From positions 66,941,053 through 67,005,052 of the forward strand of contig CM060732.1 of NCBI GenBank assembly GCA_030704615.1: a stretch of 64,000 nucleotides of DNA. The letters run 5' to 3'. This document shows positions 14,455 to 26,600 of this stretch, piece after piece; within the stretch, counting starts at the first letter, position 1, and the number at the start of each line of letters is the position of its first letter. The stretch comes from Takakia lepidozioides. Its lineage: Eukaryota; Streptophyta; Takakiopsida; Takakiales; Takakiaceae. The translations under genes and the position numbers were made by a program. Under the pieces are notes generated by a model, which was not told where the DNA came from, did no database searches, and saw nothing but the letters and a program-made list of their open reading frames with translations.

Positions 14455-15245
14455 CCAGGAGCCCCTCATTTGCAAACTAAGATCAGCATAGATCTGTCAG
14501 ACCACTACTTTTTATGGTGCAAATAATCATTGGGGCATACAACCAAACCTTGGACTTGTCGACAATTGGCATGCCTCACTGTCCACGCCCAAGGAGGAGG
14601 GAGGTCTTAGCTGTCATACTCATGGCAGCATAAGGGTTTGAAACACAAATATAAACACATGCGTTGCTCATAGCCCTCAGATGTCAGGAATAACTGTGTC
14701 AACAAGGAGCCCCTCATTTGCAAACTAAATTCAGCATAGATCTGTCAGATCATTACTTTTTATGGTGCATCATCGGGGCACACAATCACACCGTGGATTT
14801 GTCTACAACATGGCATGCCACACTGTCCGCGCCCAAGGAGGAGGTCTTAACTGTATCATGTACTCATGGCAGCATAAGGGTTTGAAACACAAATATAAAC
14901 ACATACGCTGTTCATAGCCCTCAGATGTCAGGAATAACTGTGTCAACAAGGAGCCCCTCATTTGCGAACTAAATTCAGCATAGATCTGTCAGACCACTAC
15001 TTTCTATGGTGCAAATAATCATCGGGGCACACAATCACACCTTGGATTTGTCTACAACAGGGTATGCCTCACTGTCCACGCCCAAGGAGGAGGTCTTAAC
15101 TGTATATTGTACTCATGGCAGCATAAGGGTTTGAAACACAAATATAAACACATACGTTGTTCATAGTCCTCCGATGTCAGGAATAACTGTGTCAACAAGG
15201 AGCCCCTCATTTGCAAATCAAGGTCAGCATGGGTATGTCAGATCA
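14455..15245. repeat. Tandem repeat, ~3.2 copies of a ~247-bp unit
   Basis: The phrase GGAGCCCCTCATTTGC recurs at 14458, 14706, 14950 and 15199 (spacings 248, 244 and 249). The units share tcagcatagatctgtcaga, ctactttttatggtgc, gcagcataagggtttgaaac and gatgtcaggaataactgtg. The fourth copy is truncated after about 45 bases. No open frame runs through the array, so it looks like a small satellite. Confidence 0.9.
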
Positions 15246-18200
15246 CTACTCTTTTTATGCTGCAAATAAACCTGCCATCTTGCATGACTCAATTCTTAGT
15301 TACAAACCCTTACACTCAAACCATAAATCTCATCGATAAATCAGAGAAGGATCTCTTGATGAGGATAGGCTTGATCCTTCACATTGAAAGGGTACCAACA
15401 TTCTGCAGTCATCTACTTTTGAGAACAAAGTGCACAGGTTCTATCAGTTAGAGTCGAAATCTTGTCCTGACAACAATACCCATCATATTCTTGGCCTAGT
15501 GATCCTGTATATTGACATTAGAACTATCACCTATTGTTCCTGCCCTGGCTCAGGATGAACCCTTTCACCCAAGGAGGATTCAACCAAGTCTTGATTGAAA
15601 GGATGTCCGTTGTGCGCTTATGTCTGAAGTCTGATCTGAAGTGTGATGATGTTGGAGTTTTCTGTGAAAACTATGACAGTTCAAATTACAAAGACCAGAA
15701 CCAACCTCTTGCGCAAAACCAAATGCTACAATCAACTGAGCTCCAACCAGCTTCGAGCAAAAACAAATAACCTTTAACAACACCTTTTCTGGTGACAGCA
15801 AGATTCACAACTGCTGCAATGCCACTTATATCAGCAATGAGACGCATAATCCAGCCCACAAAACATGCTACAGGTCAGAGGAAGTCCTGACCAACTCTTC
15901 TCACAGCCTGAATGAACACCCTCACCTTCCAACCTGTTGTCTGAACAGTGTAAAGGATCTGAGAAGAACTCCTGCCGGAGCCATTCTGTGCCTACTGCTT
16001 GGCCTGCATGCAAACACACCAAAACATAAATCTTTAGTAGCTCCTAATTTCCGGAGTCTTAGGTGGTGTGGGACATTCACACATACACTTCCCTCACTCT
16101 CTCCGCATTCGCCCTTTCTCAAGCACAGTGTGACTGGAACTGCAATATCAGCTACGGGTGTCCATCTGTATGGGATTTGGGGCTAGAGCAGCAGCGCTGG
16201 ATTCAAAACAGAATTTTCTAGCATGGATCACTATACCAGCACAATCATAGCTAGCTACACGCCATGACTATGCGTTTTCTCCAGCCTCGAATTCCAAGGA
16301 TAATGAAATCCTGCAGAGACTAAACCCTCAAAGATAAAGGTGTGTATTACAGTCACGTTCCTCTACAGCCCCTACATGATTTGAACTTCCCCACGGGAGC
16401 AATTTCTGCTGATATGGGTCCACAAACTAAGCAGAAGCGTTGCATTTCCATACCTTTCTTGTGTGTCCCTGAAGGTTGGGAGGGAGTCATAGCCATGACT
16501 TGCAAAGATCTTGGGCTCCACCTAGCCTAGCCAGATACCCATTTCAGCTCAGTTTGTTTGCTCTGCGGCCTACCCCCTGTTCAGCGCAAGCGGCCTCTCC
16601 CTTCGTTCGCAGCACAGAGCCCGAGCCCGCTGCCATCGCTTCACAGAAGCAATATCTCGTTGCATTCCTACAAACTGTTGAAGAAAACTGAGAGATTCTT
16701 CCAAACAGCAAACCAGCCGCCTCTCCAACACGAGATTATGGGGTTCATAACAGCGTTGTGCTTTTATCAGAATCTCTCCTGTTATCATCTATCCATCGAT
16801 GGTAACCTAAAACCAACACCTGGGGTACCTAGAGGACCGTATTCTGGTCAGGGACCCCTCAGTTGCCATGCCTAAGTATGCCCTGTCAACTGTTAACCCT
16901 TGTTTTAAAAAAAAAAACCCTTAACTGCCTAAGTACAAACTGAACCCAGCAGTTTCACCACCTTACCTCAGTAATTTGAGGCTACAGCTTTACCACCATT
17001 TATCCGCGAGAATGAACAATGAGGTGAACCTTCACCTAGCCCTGGAGAAAATGAAAGGCAAGAAGAAGCATGAATCTATGTAATGAGTTGTGGACATAAT
17101 ACTTGAAGTCCAGTGACAAGTAATATTCAATGAAATGGTGATACCTAGCCTTGCGGGTGTCGCATGGGAAGGAAGGTGCATGATGCAGAGTACCCAACAA
17201 TGGTGGTAGGTTTGTCGCTGATTGTCTCCGTTTTCTAAAGAAGGGGGCGGAGAGCCCGAAATTGCATTGAGCATGGACACATTCCACGGTTTTTCCCACG
17301 GGCAGAGGGCTGTAATTGAATTCTGCCCGGTATTGAACAGGTGTCGAATATCCACGACTGTTGTTTACAACAGGAAAATCCTGGCCCTTGGTCTTTCGAA
17401 CGGGACAGGCATATCAAATGCAGGAAAGCTCCCGGGCAGGGGAAAAACAGTTCCTGGCAGTCGATGAAAAATTCTGGTTTTCTTTTTTTTTTATTAGTTT
17501 TTTTTAAGCATTTTCTCCATTACATAGTACCTCTGAGTAGCAACTTGCTAGTAACCTCTCATCTCCATTGGTGATTTTGGACTATTTGGACATTTTTTTG
17601 GTACCTTGTTGCAATCGCGCAACTATCTACCACCATTCAGCATCCCCAAACTCCAACTGTGCCTAGTTCAGTTATGCATCACTCCTCAGGCCAAAGTTGG
17701 TAGGAATCGAACGTAAAAATACATATATAATAATGTATTTATGCTTCCTTCGGGAGGCGTCAAATATCATATTTTATTATTTTTATTTCATAATAATATT
17801 TTTGTAGACCTGGATTTGAGCTCCTACACAAAACTCCCACAAAATTCTGGTTTGATGGGACCACAAAGTGGTAAAAGCTTGGGACCCACAAATTATAATG
17901 TAGTGTGTACTACCATCCTGCCAAATTGTCAGTTTATATGACTTTCATCCTATGGGTTGCTTTGTACAGATTTACATGGGTATGAAGGGTGAAACTTTCC
18001 AAGCTTCAAGCAAGCTGCAATTTCTTCCATACTTTTTTGAAGGTGTATGGGTAGTACCATGCTAATGCCCCACAATGTCCAAACAATTTATAGAATTGAG
18101 AAAAATATAGGACCCTAACTATAGGAACTTGGAAGTCTAGGTACGACACTTGGGAGAGTACGGCGGGGCTAGGTGACAATCTCTGTGCCATGTGTCTAGT

Positions 18201-19299
18201 CAACCTTGGATTATTGGCTTATAAATGATCAGCTTGGAATCTTCTCACTACAATTTTCATGAGTTGGAAGTCATCCCAATCTGACAACATATGCAGATGC
18301 TATGAAGATTCGACCAAATACAACGAACCCAATTAGGTCGGCTGGTAGATTAAGGATTCAAAGGCAATGTAACTCCACATTGTGTTTTATTGTGTTTTTT
18401 GGTCTGAAGGAGGTTTGGGGACATTAGCCGTTGGAATGCGGCTTATGTGTTGAGTTCTTGTGTTACATCGTCAGTCCTTGAGAAGCCACTTTAGTGGATT
18501 TGATTGTGGTCATTAGGATGTTGTGATCCTTCTAGCTTCCTTCATTCTTACAAGCTAACATCCATGAGGTAGCCTAGTTGTTTCGAGCTCAAAAACCACA
18601 TAAGTGTGTTGGATGTCATACCCATCACAAAGCAATAGCCTTATGGGAACAAATGACACAGGGGTTCCATTCGCTTCAACAAGAGTTCAGATTTGTTTTT
18701 CTTATATATCATTCTTGACGCCGCGTGCGTACGATAGTCATCGCGGGGTCCTCTCCCATGGCACAAACCTGTGGGGTTGATAGGGTGGGGAGCTGCCAAC
18801 AAAAATCATAGCAATATGGGTTTGGAGATTATACTAGTGGACAACCAACCGGACATGCCTACGTGCATTGTGCACATTTCTTCTTGCCGGCGTTGCATAT
18901 TTGGTCCGCCAATGCCCTCCAAGTGGCATCGGCTTTGCCAGAGAAAGATCATTGAGACATGAAGGGTACCCGATCCCAATCATTTAGAGCCTTTGCACCT
19001 CAACAAATGCCATGGAACGAAACTGCACATTGAAATTCAACAAAACAATAGGCAATTATAGTCAAAGTATAAGAGCATATCAATAATTTAGGAACAAACA
19101 CAAATTCATGCAAAAACAATAAACAAAATTACACATTGAAATTTAAAAGAACTAGTGATATACTTTAGAATTGCAAACTTGCCACACGTCATGAGATATT
19201 TTAAACATATTGCAGATTCACTTGCTTATAATATCTAGGCGCATGTTACAATAGATCAAGAAACAAAGTAAATGAAAACTCCAACATACCCCAGGATAA
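15246..19299. other. About 4 kb without recognised gene
   Basis: Short open frames on both strands (for example 15534-15770 and 16558-16875 on +, 17355-17032 on -) have no domain signatures or splice-compatible continuation that I can support. The sequence is not obviously repetitive within the window. It may contain decayed mobile elements or a gene too diverged for me to recognise. Confidence 0.4.
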
Positions 19300-19307
19300 A
19301 ATTTTCA

Positions 19308-20035
19308 TCACAAAATTTGTAGAACTCTAGATCTGATCAAGGAAAATCCCAGATATATTCGGGCACATAGTACTCCACTCCAATGCATTCTTTGGATTCT
19401 TTGGTATAGAACTAACGAACTTCCGTACATTTCTTGAAAACTCTGAATAACAATCACTTCCATCCTCGTCTTTTGATATGCCACTCCATTTGGGACCATA
19501 ACATATTGAATTCTCACAATGTCTATCAAACCTCCCCGAAAAGATTTCAAATTCATCTATGGGTGCAAATTCAATTTGAGCATAGTATCCATTCGATGTC
19601 TCAAAACCTTATCCAATCCAAAAAAACACAAACAAACGCAAAAATTAGATTAATGACATGTCACTATCCAAATCAAAGTTTATGTTATAGGTTTGTCACT
19701 ATCCAAATCAAAGTTTCTATCACATGTTGCACACCACTGACAAAGACAAGTACGAGTTTGAATATAATTACCATCTGTTGTACTCCAAGGTTAGCAACCC
19801 AAGGTCGCTGCCAGATGTACGATAATCCGTCATGCCAAGCGTTTGAGACAATTGTATTGTCCCACAAAATATTGAAAAAATCCAACAATTTATCCATCAC
19901 AAATTTTACATCTGCATCAAGAACAAGAAGAAGGTCGTCACAATTAAGCGCAGAACCTCCTCCAGCTCCTCGAAGTGGACGTCACCTGCCAAATTCTCAT
20001 ATTGACTCTCTAGACTCCCAGAGATGTTCGAGCAC
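19308..20035 (-). pseudogene. Family X, copy A (repeat-borne spliced gene, C-terminal exons)
   Basis: Family X is a protein I cannot name. In this copy the exon after acceptor TTTGGCAG (near 19985) encodes GDVHFEELEEVL and runs to VANLGVQQ. A following exon encodes DKVLRHRMDTMLKLNLHP and then KSFRGGLIDIVR, and continues through peptides matching the later part of the best copy at 53.2-54.5 kb. Stops and frame changes occur in the first and last parts, and the splice acceptor before the last exon has lost its AG (ttttttgg). It is one of four copies in the window and appears non-functional. Confidence 0.6.
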
Positions 20036-20099
20036 CAAGTTCTCGTTGTGAGCATCTTCCACCCGCACAACACTCCACTGCATGACATATGTTGTCGGA

Positions 20100-20630
20100 A
20101 AATAGAAAGCTAAACCCGTCTTTCGATGTGTCACTCCATTTGGGACCATAACATATTGAAATTCTTGCAATGTCTATCAAACCTGCCCGAAAAGATTTCA
20201 AATTCATCTTTGGGTGCAAGTTCAATTTGAGCATAGTACCCATTCGATGTCTCAAAATTTTATCCAATCCAAAAAAACACAAACAAACGCAAAAGTTAGA
20301 TTAATGACATGTCACTATCCAAATCAAAGTTTCTATCACATGTTGCACACTACTGACAAAAACAAGTATGAGTTTGAATACAATTACCATATGTTGTACT
20401 CCAAGGTTAGCAACCCAAGGTCGTTGCCTGACGTACGATAATCTATCATGCTAAGCCTTTGAGACAATTGTATTGTCCCACAAAATATTGGGAAAATCCA
20501 ACAATTTATCCATCACAAATTTTACACCTACATCAAGAACAAGAAGAATGTCGTTATTCTTCGCGTTAAAGTTCATAATTGAGCGCAAAACCTCCTCCGG
20601 CTCCTCGAAGTGGACGTCACCTGCGAAATT
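20100..20630 (-). pseudogene. Family X, copy B
   Basis: This second degenerate copy aligns to copy A over both exons. It shares ggacgtcacctg at the acceptor, acaattgtattgtcccacaaaatatt, the intron block tcactatccaaatcaaagtttctatcacatgttgcac, and the last-exon text aaagatttcaaattcatc. Its upstream intron has been split by the short insertions at 20645-20845. Frames are broken. It lies in direct orientation with copies A and C, suggesting local duplication. Confidence 0.6.
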
Positions 20631-20721
20631 CTCATATTGACTAAGAGAGAGAGAGAGAGAAGACTTCGGCTGAAGCCGGCGTAACTAAGAGCCACTTCGC
20701 CTTGCGGCTCATATTGACTAA
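20631..20721 (-). mobile_element. Very short retroposon insertion with 14-bp target duplication
   Basis: CTCATATTGACTAA occurs at 20631-20644 and again at 20708-20721, flanking a 63-bp insert (20645-20707). On the - strand the insert ends in a (CT)n tail after the block cttagttacgccggcttcag. Copy A of family X has the matching intron sequence uninterrupted. A direct repeat of this length around a tailed insert is the mark of target-primed retroposition, here strongly 5'-truncated. Confidence 0.65.
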
Positions 20722-20845
20722 TACACTGCCCACCCCTTCAAATAGCAAGCATGTCGTTATGATAGCTCGATGACAAGTCTATAGGGGGATTCGACCCCCG
20801 GCCCTATGCAGCCCCATTAGAGAGTCCTAACCACTACAATACCAT
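20722..20845 (-). mobile_element. tRNA-like SINE head
   Basis: On the - strand an A-box-like TAGTGGTTAGGA (near 20835) is followed by GGGGGTCGAATCCCCCT, a perfect B box flanked by a T-arm stem of five G-C pairs. The region between them does not fold as an anticodon arm and the acceptor stem is not closed, so a functional tRNA is unlikely. It differs from the SINE at 4 kb, so two SINE families are present. The 3' limit is uncertain. Confidence 0.5.
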
Positions 20846-21140
20846 GTTAATCCGAAAAAGCAAGGGTCTTGTTTTTTATTTAAAGTCATGGAGGGCCTGG
20901 GGTTTTTGCCTGCGTGGGGCCAATTGGACCCTGCCTTGTCCCCGCTGCTCCCGGGCACTACCGGCAGCTTCCAAAACTTTCCAAAGTAGGCATTCATGTT
21001 TTCCAAACTTTTCCATTGTTTTCCATACACAATCCAAAATCTCCAAAGTCCACAACTTTGCATATCGTGAGAATAAGTGATCTACCTCCTTCCTAATCAA
21101 CACCTTCAACTCCTCTGCCTACTCCACAATCTTCACGGAT

Positions 21141-21712
21141 CCTCCAAACTCCCAAAGATGTTCGAGCACATACTACTCCAGTGCATTCTTTGGATTCTTT
21201 GGTACAAAAATAACCAACTTCCATACATTTCTTGAAAACTCTCTGAATGGCACAATGATCACTTCCATCCTCGTCTTTTGATGTGTCATTCCATTTGGGA
21301 CCATGATACTACCCATTCGCTGTCTCAAAACCTTATTCAATCCTGAAAAACACAAACAAACGCAAAAATTAGATTAATGACATGTCACTGTCCAAATTAA
21401 AGTTTATGTTATAGATTTGTCACTAACCAAATCAAAGTTTATATCATATGTTGTACACCACTGACAAAGACAAGTATGAGTTTGAATACAATTACCATCT
21501 GTTGTACTCCAAGGTTAACAACCCAAGGTCATTGCTAGACGTACGATAATCTGTCATGTCAAGCATTTGAGACAATTGTATTGTCCCACAAAATATTGGA
21601 AAAAATCCAACAATTTATCCATCACAAATTTTACATCTTCATCAAGAACAAGAAGAAGGCCGTTATTCTTCACGTTAAACTTCACAATTGAGCACAGAAC
21701 CTCCTCCGGTCT
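21141..21712 (-). pseudogene. Family X, copy C
   Basis: This third degenerate copy has the GDVHFEE exon truncated at its start (RPEEVLCSIVKFNVKNN), followed by the shared intron and a last exon that has lost an internal block: RQRMGS is followed directly by the peptide seen after the missing part, MVPNGMTHQKTRMEV. It ends at the CAGACT-rich element (about 21715), so that element or its rearrangement cut the copy. Confidence 0.6.
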
Positions 21713-21714
21713 CG

Positions 21715-22500
21715 GCATAATGAGCAGACTCAGCATAATGGGCAGACTCAGCGGACTCGGCAGATTGAGCAGACTCAGGGCTGAGTGGGCAGACCGAGCA
21801 GACTGTCCTCATTCAAAAGACTGGGCAGATTTGCCAGACTGAGCAGACTGAACGGACATAGGCAGGTGTGAACGTAGTGACGTCATTCAAAAGACTGGCC
21901 CGACAGAACAGACTGGGTATGCGAGATCTTACTCCTCCACAATCGGAACGATTATATGATGGCAGTCTTTTATGTCTTTGCCGAGCCGAGGGACGCTCCA
22001 GCAAGAATGCAGATACTCCACTAGCCTTTCCCATGGCCTGTCCTAATGTGTCATCATACGAGACCACGTTGAGGCTAGCAGAAGAGCAACAATACTTGAG
22101 TACTTCTCCCAACCATCTTCTCATAGAAACGACACCACAGCTCCAGCATTCTATCTGTGCACTCCGACTCCACCGTCTCAAGTGGCTTCAGGTCCGGAGG
22201 CCCGATGGAGCACTCATACCGGGGGTCGCCTTCATAAAAGTGAACCATGCAATTGCCGGCCGCGACATTCCGTCGCAGGGCCGCGGCAAAATGAGAACCC
22301 AACCTGCACACAGACCACGGCCTTGTGTGAAAACCCATGTACGCAACGGTCTGAGCGGACTGACTCCATTCAACAGACTGCCCATACCGAGCGGACTGAG
22401 CGGACTCGCCAGACTCACCAGACCGAGCGGACTGAGCAGACTCACACTTCTGAGTAGACTGGAGTGACCAGACTCAGTAGACTGGGAGGACTACTCACTG
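21715..22500. repeat. CAGACT-rich cluster, left arm of the split host element
   Basis: The hexamer CAGACT and variants (cagactgagc, agcagactcag, gcggactgagc) recur at roughly 8-20 base spacing in 21720-21860 and 22340-22490. Similar clusters appear only right of 37.5 kb. The two arms flank the 14.4-kb element, so they probably were one element before its insertion. Confidence 0.7.
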
Positions 22501-22990
22501 GTGCATTTGTCACTGAAGAACCACTTCCTTGTCCGTATCCAATGCCATTTTGCGGTCCTTGTTCATGAAGACAGCGGACTTGCCTTTCTTCGCAGGTTTC
22601 TTGGCAACATGACCCTCCCGAATTTCCTGAGTCTGCTCCACGACAGTCCGCTTCTTCGCTCTACTTGTGCCCAGGGATTCGGCGACTACTGTGGTCGGGT
22701 TCGATTCAGCAGACTGACGAAGTGATGCGGTCCTCCTTCACAACACAACTGTGTCTACAGGCTTGTTCATACTTGCAGGACCTGTATTGGCAGCCTCACG
22801 GGTCGCATGCGTTGAACTAATCTGTGCATCTGTTGGCGTTGTAAGTAAGCCACATTTTCTGGTTGTGGAGCCACGGTGAGCAACATTGGCGGGTTGTGGA
22901 ATTGCCTGGGAGGGAAACGGTGTCCTCAAGTCCTGTAGGTACAACAGATCCTGACAATGCACAGAAATTGAACATAAATCTGAAATCACA
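22075..22990 (-). CDS. Downstream exons of an unrecognised host-element gene
   Basis: Two segments look coding on the - strand. One (about 22710-22505) encodes AKKRTVVEQTQEIREGHVAK and a Lys-rich stretch ending at KEVVLQ. The other (about 22298-22080), after acceptor GTGTGCAG, encodes GSHFAAALRRNVAAGNC and continues to a Tyr/Phe-rich end. I cannot name the protein. Orientation and CAGACT content match the exons at 37.7-41.4 kb, so these are probably the 3' part of the gene that the 14.4-kb element interrupts. A segment at 22989-22738 may be a further exon. Confidence 0.35.
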
Positions 22991-23051
22991 GAGGTGGAAG
23001 ACGGCAGGGCACAACCTGTACGGCGTCATTGGAAGGAAGCGACTTGGCAGA

Positions 23052-23063
23052 CTGCTCCCCTGC
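23052..23063 (+). repeat. 12-bp direct repeat, left target-site duplication
   Basis: CTGCTCCCCTGC lies at 23052-23063 and again at 37502-37513, directly outside the inverted repeats of the 14.4-kb element. An exact 12-mer at both expected points is very unlikely by chance. It is a little longer than the 8-11 bp usual for MULEs. Confidence 0.75.
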
Positions 23064-23281
23064 CAACGACGCAATGGCGTGAGCGTTGCACGTGAGCGCG
23101 CGAGCGTACGCTCACGCAGGAGTGACGTGGCGTGAGCCTGCACACACGCTGACATGGCGTGAGCGTCATGTCAGCATGCTGATGTGGCGGTAAATGATGA
23201 CGTGGCACTGTCCGTCAACTGCCACGTCAGCATTAACATGCGCCGCCTATAACCGTGGATGGTCCTATTACCGTGGAATTA
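23064..23281 (+). repeat. Left terminal inverted repeat
   Basis: The outer block GGCGTGAGCG..GTGAGCGCG..GCG..CGCTCACGC (23076-23117) matches the reverse complement of 37446-37492 with a few substitutions and small gaps. The inner block CCGTGGAT..TTACCGTGGAA (to 23281) matches CCGCGGAT..TTACCGCGGAA on the reverse strand of the right end. Between them lie TGACGTGG at 23123 and 23198 and its complement at 23222. The outermost ~12 bases do not match. Confidence 0.7.
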
Positions 23282-23682
23282 ATGCAGGGAATCTTGCCTA
23301 AATAGAATCAAGACGAGCGTTGAGGCCTACAATTGCAGCATTGAACATTGTGCAATTACAAATGCTTGTTTCACTTTTACAATTACGAAGACGACAAAAT
23401 ATCCTCACAAAGTGTGCGCCATAAAGGCTGCCACGAGAAGACTTCCTCCCTCCTCAAATAACAATGAGAGTTATGATCATCTTCAAAAGATGATTGTAGT
23501 GCATAGCGACAGCAAGACATGTAGACTTCGAACGGTGCAATGACAAATGTGCACTACCTAAAAGTTGTCACTCAGAGCTCACTCCGTATAGTTGGAGGCC
23601 ATATCATTGCACAGCCGACGAATTGATGTGAATTACACATTTCAAATCATGGTCATCCACATACCACATTACATAGTTCATG

Positions 23683-26600
23683 CTACCCATGTGTTGTATC
23701 CCGCTGCAAAAGAGTATCGACCTCGTTGAAACTCATAGTGGCCTGGTGAATGAAGTTGTCACGTTTGGGATCGCAAACCATCCTCCTCAAAAATATGAAA
23801 TACAAATGTTTGCAGGGTATGAATTTACCTCTCTTGCCCAAACTGGTTGATAGCATATTCACAAAATCAGGACATGTGCAATTGGGGAAATTGGAAACCG
23901 TGATGTCGTAGGTCCTGTCATGAACAGCAGATGTGGAAGTGATGATTGTGAATACCCGACCATATCCTGGATCGGGTACTTCCGTGGTGCTTCCGACACG
24001 AGCTTGGAGCATTCTTGCGGACTCCACTTTGCCAAAGTGTTCAGCGGTTGGAGGGAAACGCCGAACGAGCTTTCCATCTCGTTTGGTTGGCCACAAGTCA
24101 GGATTTGCCGGGGGACCCGGGAGGACGCAGGAGTAGTAGCACATGCATGGAGTTGGGGTTGTCTCGCAAGGGAAAAACCTGCCTCCTCCAGCATTTCAAT
24201 CTCCTGAAAGCTGAGATGTGTTCCCACCTTCACGGGCCAAACGGTTGGAGGAGATGGCTTCATCACTACGGAAGGACGCACAGTTCCATGCACACATCTG
24301 GCACAATCATCTGCGCAGAACCAGAACTTGTGGTTCTTGGCTTCTGGTTGACCGTATGGACGCATCAAGCCCGTGAAAGTTGGAGCAGGAGTTCGGGCAC
24401 CACCTCTGGATATAGATGAAGTGCACTTCTCGAAATTAGTTGCCCTGATCGCTGTACATTTCACACGAGACCCGACACTTGTGCGTTCTATGTGCCAAAC
24501 GTGGTCGGGGCATGCGGACTCAAGCACATCAAGGGGGTTGTTTCTCTCCTGCACCATTTCAGTGGCACGGTTTGATGCTGGAGCTTGCCGTCGTGTTGGA
24601 GGTTCCTCCACAATGGAGGTTCCGGACATGGAGCTGTCATGCAGGGGAACACGAGGCTTCGAGAAGTTATCACGGTCTGCCCTGTGGGAATCTGAATCCG
24701 AACCAGGTGGAGTGTTCAATTTCCTCTTACAGGAGCCGAATCTCTCCTCCCCTTCAAGATGTGGAACTCTAGAAACAAGTGGCGTTCCCTGGGCATACAT
24801 GCTCACCGCCCGTGCTATCTTGATTGGATCCCCAGATCTGTTTGCAGCACGCAACATCAACTCCCATTTGTCCGGACCCTTGCCACCAACCCCACCTCGT
24901 AAGAAATCACGGTATCGGGTTTGTTGTTGCAAGGCACGTATCAAATCATCTGTTGTTGCCACATACAAATCCCGACCTCGTTTCCCAGACTGCTGCAACC
25001 ATGCATTGTGCACAGTTTCTGCCAAATTGCAAGATGGCATGTCCGCCATTTCCTCAATGGACATGTTCTGCAAAGAGGATAACCACACTTCAGAATAGTG
25101 CACAGGAAACAACATAAAGAAAGCAATGAGTCAAAAATATGGAAAGCAAATGTATGAATAAAGCATGAAATAGAAGCCTCGTACCATTGTCATGGCTGCT
25201 CCCCACTGTCTATACCGGAAGTGCCAAAACGCCAGCCAATCTTCCAATGCTCTCATACTCTCAAGTGATGCAGCTCTAGAAGAGAACCACCAGGCACGAA
25301 TTGTCTGGAACAAAGTGTCCGCCTCCTTCATTGTTCTAGCATCTTTGTACTCTTTGCACAATTTACGGTGCTGAGTCTGCATCTCTGGTTTGATGTCCGA
25401 CTTTGTATGTTTTTCCAGAGATTGTGTCCAATGGAATAGACATGTACGCTCTCTTCCTGGCATAGACACTTTTGGGTCGCCCGATCCGAAGACAATACGA
25501 ATAGCATTGAAATTTGCTTGAGCACTATCCGCCATGAAACCTGCGAAATTTTGGAGATGGCAGCCCATGGCAGCCCATGACATGTATCAGGGAATTCCAC
25601 ATGAGCTTCTGGGATTCCGTATCCTCGGATTGCATGTCACAAACTGCAATTGTCATAACTCGTTGGTACACTGGATCGTAGACATGACAAGCCATTGTCG
25701 TCCAATCCTTCACTCGTTTCACATGATCAAACATAAGAAAACAGTTTTGCAAGTCCCCAGTCTTCTGCATCCGCTTCACGAGGCTAACCCCACTGCCCTC
25801 CCCAACAGTCGACATTTTGAAAAGAAAAACTTTGATGGCACCTTGACCTGGGAATACATTGTCCTGGATGTAATCGTACTTGCTCAGTCGTTTCAATTCC
25901 AAAATATTGTCTATGTAGCCTCTGATCCCAGAGCCCATTCTCAATGCATTGATCTGATGCCGAATGTTAGGTGAACTTAAAGTGGAGAAATGATCCATGA
26001 CCAGGTCCAATGCTGCACCGTCAAGTTTAGTCCCCACAGAATCTCCTTCACTCAAAATATGGCTTTCCAAGAAGGACTTGCTTGCGCCAAGAGCAATTGC
26101 AGATGTTGTTGCGGATGGGTTTCTCCCGAACTCCTGTTTGATCAACCTCGATACTGTCTCAACACTCTCCCTGTAATCCCCCTTCGAGACAGGATGGTTA
26201 TGGAATCCAAAATGCACACAAGCTCTCGTCATTGTATTCAAACGGTGGACAACATAGTACATTCTTGCTCCGCAGAGCGCCAAGCAGGATGGCACAAGTT
26301 TGCAGAATTTGCAGACGAAAGTGTTTGCCGGTGGAGGGGCAGTCCCAGGCTGAAATGGATTCTCCGCCAGACCCTCCCATTCGCTTTGATTATGAACACC
26401 AGACTGAAGAAAGTGTCTGCAATTCAAATTATCACACCTAAGGTGTCCATTGCAAACTGTCCTCCTGAAAACAAGCTTGTCATCATTCTGAATATTGAAT
26501 GTTTTTGTTCTGCACCACGGGTGCCCGTCGTGTTTCTTGTCCATTCCATGCATCATGATTGTTACACCTCCAACTCGCGGAGGAGGAGGCAGCTCGAATA

